Positions 61,541 through 64,000 of a stretch of DNA of 64,000 nt are shown piece after piece (within the stretch, counting starts at the first letter, position 1; each line of letters opens with the position of its first letter). Made by a program: the position numbers and the translations under genes. The DNA is taken from positions 21,179,501-21,243,500 of the forward strand of contig NC_081812.1 of the NCBI RefSeq assembly GCF_030704535.1, written 5' to 3'. This DNA is from Vitis vinifera (Eukaryota > Streptophyta > Magnoliopsida > Vitales > Vitaceae). The notes under the pieces are model-generated. The model worked only from the letters and a program-made list of their open reading frames with translations. It did not search any database and was not told the DNA's origin.

Positions 61541-63110
61541 ATAAAATAATAAAATAATTTATCCATTTTAAAAACATTTAATAAATTAAATTTTAAAAAA
61601 TTCAAACAAAATTTATTCTATTTTAAAACATCCAATATGTTAAAATTTTTGAAGTGCATAATTTTGAAATTTTAAATAAAAAATTAACTTTGTTTAAATA
61701 AAAATAAAAGCCATTTAAACACACTAAAATAATCACATTTAAGGACATTAAAACAGTTAAATATGAATGAAAGGAAAATAAAATGAAGAGAAAAATATGG
61801 TTAAAACTAGGAAACTACTTGCAGAAATGTCTTCAGTGAGCATGAAATTTAAAAGACAATGATCCTGCAAGTACTGCAAGAAGTGATGAAAGTTCAAGGC
61901 AATAAACCCAAAATTTACCTATCAAAAAACAGATTTCAAGCAAAAAAATAAATAATAATTCTAATGAATTCCAAGATAAAAGAATCAACAAATAAAATAA
62001 CAATACAACAAATTAGATTTCTTCAAGAAAACAAAAGCCTTTTGCAATATCAATTTGATTCTCTCTTTCTAAATCAATTATTTGGCTGCAAAAAATTTCA
62101 CTCCCAGCCAGTTTTATCTTCTTGAATTCAAATTAGGAAGATTAATTCTATGATGTTTGTACAAATAAAAATTTCAAGAACCATAGACAAAGTTAATACA
62201 AACATAGTACCTATTCAAAAGTGAAAGAAAATTTAAGAATACAAAAGAAATTTAATCTTTACTCCCAATTTAACAGAACTTAGATAATGATACATTTAAG
62301 ATATAGGCATAAAAAAATCTACACTTAAGAGTAGAAAATATAAATATAGTTATTCAACTTCAAATCTTTATTATATAAAAATTATTATATTAACAATTAT
62401 ATTTTTAAACTCGTTTTTAATATGGATATTGAATCAACCATCTATACCAAAGAATCACAATCATGAAGGTGGAGAGAAGCCCACTTCACCAAAGATTGCT
62501 CTTTCCTTGATCTTGAACTGTAACATAAATCTTATCAAAATATGTTCATTAAAGACAGAAATAAGAAAATAAGCATGCACATAGGACGGTAATCAAGGAG
62601 ACAAACTATGCTCATTGGCACATATATTGGTGGAACCCAGTATGATTGCCCAATATATCATGTAAGCCCCATTCCTACTGTACAGCTGCCTAAAATCTTG
62701 GAGCAGTAACTAATTTGGAGTCAAGAATGATTCATTATTTTCCATCCAAAAACCATAGAAAGAACAAAGGAATATTTGTGGGCAAAGCAGACTGAGGAAA
62801 AGAAAGAAGGAAAGAAAATTGAATTCTGAACCATGTAATCAATGTTACTCTTGTTTTTGGGTAAATCAAAAACTAAGCTCAACCCATGCCTTAGGTTCAA
62901 CTAGGTGGAGGTTTTGCTTTTTAAGATCCCAACAGTTTTCTTGGAGACCAAACGATTGGAACAAAGCATGACGATAGCTAGTCATCACCATTTAGTGCAA
63001 ATTATATCAATTTTCTAGAGAAAATTTTGAAAAAACAATGACAAGTAAAAAATCAGGAATAATAGTACGCCTACCATTTTCCTGATTCTTAAAAGCTGAC
63101 ACTGGGTAAA
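61540..63110. other. AT-rich intergenic region, nothing recognised
   Basis: No gene or clear repeat. Short frames only. Slightly less AT-rich at 62440-62960. Confidence 0.5.
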
Positions 63111-63114
63111 TTAT

Positions 63115-63392
63115 TGTTGAGATATTATGAATGCTTTCCTTTTATCATTCTTTCCTTATATCATTTAGTGTAGAGATATTAGGAATGTTTAGATATTAGG
63201 AAAGTTGAGATATTAAAAATATTGAGATATTATGAAAGTTGAGATATTAGGATATTAGTTGTTATTTCCTTATATCATTCTTTCCTTGTATCATTCTTTC
63301 CCATTCTTAGAATGACGATTACCCTCTATATATACTCTATATATGAATGAATGAAAGTATGAATGAAAAAGCTACCATTTACTAATTTGAAG
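63115..63392 (+). repeat. 5' LTR of a Copia element
   Basis: Begins tgttgagatattatgaatg and ends just before the primer-binding site. It contains several close copies of gagatatta(gg/tg)aa, a doubled ttatatcattctttccttat phrase and a TATA-rich part (ctctatatatactctatata) near 63325. The exact right border is uncertain by a few bases. Confidence 0.7.
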
Positions 63393-63393
63393 A

Positions 63394-63406
63394 TGGTATC
63401 AGAGCC
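63394..63406 (+). promoter_or_regulatory. Primer-binding site (initiator tRNA-Met)
   Basis: tggtatcagagcc is the standard plant Copia primer-binding site, complementary to the 3' end of initiator Met tRNA. It sits directly after the LTR, as expected. Confidence 0.85.
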
Positions 63407-64000
63407 ATGGAACTGAAATCCTGGATATTTTGTCACTATGGTAGTTCGACAGCGATCAACCATCCTAAGACAAGCCCTAATATTGATAAGTCAACCTTCA
63501 AATGCACTCACTGCAATAAGACTGGTCCCACCAGTCTGGATATCCCACAATTTCAAAGCAGCGACTCTTGGTATGACCAGAAAAACAATGAGGAACCGAG
63601 AGTTTGAACCATGGACCTTTAGATCATGTTTAGGCTATCAACACTTTGTTATTAATGATAATAATCGTGATCAACGGAAGAAGGATTCCAAGAAAACATC
63701 GACTGCAACTGTTGCCGAAATAAAAACAGAGGCTAATGTTGCTGAGAAAGCCTCTGCATTGGTAGCCGCTACTGATTATGGTGGTAAGTTTTTAAATACT
63801 TTTACACCTGTTATTAATAGTGCATGGATAATTGATTCTGGTGCTACAGATCATATGACTTTTGATTTTAGACAAGTTTCACCCCTTAGACCTTCATCAC
63901 AAAAAATTGTTTCCACAGCCAATGGTAACACAACCCCAATCATTGGGGAAGGATCCTTAACTCTTATTGATACTTTGAATTTGGATTCTGTTTTAGTTGT
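63407..64000 (+). pseudogene. Copia gag-protease remnant, running off the window
   Basis: 63407-63604 is a short frame with a damaged CCHC zinc knuckle (CTHCNKTGPT: the His is replaced and the last Cys lost), ending in a stop. From 63663 a second frame is open to the window end and contains the aspartic protease signature WIIDSGATDHM. The normal gag N-terminal domain of some 200 codons is missing between the primer-binding site and the zinc knuckle, so the element is internally deleted. Integrase and reverse transcriptase, if present, lie beyond the window. Confidence 0.8.

Noticed and set aside
63170-63265. Spaced gagatatta repeats suggesting a CRISPR-like array
   Set aside because: The units are short, irregular and inside a Copia LTR of a plant genome; no array structure exists.

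Overview
This is nuclear DNA of a flowering plant, most likely a woody eudicot such as grapevine (Vitis). The evidence is plant-specific gene families, GT-AG introns, AT-rich intergenic DNA with many microsatellites, and LINE, SINE, Copia and MITE remnants. The species call is an inference from overall character. Five intact protein-coding genes and one gene cut by the left edge can be read exon by exon. Every multi-exon model closes in frame from ATG to stop.

Layout. 1-1527 (+) is the C-terminal two thirds of an FTIP1-like MCTP. 2508-5833 (-) is ribosomal protein eL6 in four exons, with a telo-box and site II promoter. 9347-13778 (-) is a TGA-type bZIP factor in eleven exons, best called TGA10. 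About 13 kb of AT-rich DNA follows, with microsatellites, MITE-like copies and a GC-rich palindromic island. 26867-29200 (-) is a complete single-exon MCTP3/FTIP3-like gene. 29.2-42.5 kb is a graveyard: MITE-like and direct repeats, an FKBP62-type TPR fragment, an organelle-derived tRNA-Asp copy, a LINE tail and a rearranged MYB-CC (PHR-like) gene. 42577-58259 (+) is TBCCD1 in nine exons; its 8.8-kb second intron holds a nested stack of retroelements. 59022-60922 (-) is chloroplast rhodanese STR11, convergent with TBCCD1. The right end enters a damaged Copia element with LTR, primer-binding site, eroded gag and protease motif.

How the genes relate. The two MCTPs are paralogues. From memory of the Arabidopsis map, FTIP1 neighbours TGA10 and MCTP3 neighbours TBCCD1, so the window appears to carry both ancestral pairs side by side. 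MCTPs act at ER-plasma membrane contacts and plasmodesmata, TGA10 in redox-linked transcription in anthers and defence, TBCCD1 in microtubule and organelle positioning, and STR11 in the plastid. They are neighbours, not one pathway.

I did not find a convincing new molecular system. The observations most worth following are the nested retroelements in TBCCD1 intron 2, a decoy splice acceptor made by duplication before TBCCD1 exon 7, and the MYB-CC locus whose coiled-coil exons lie upstream of its MYB exons.
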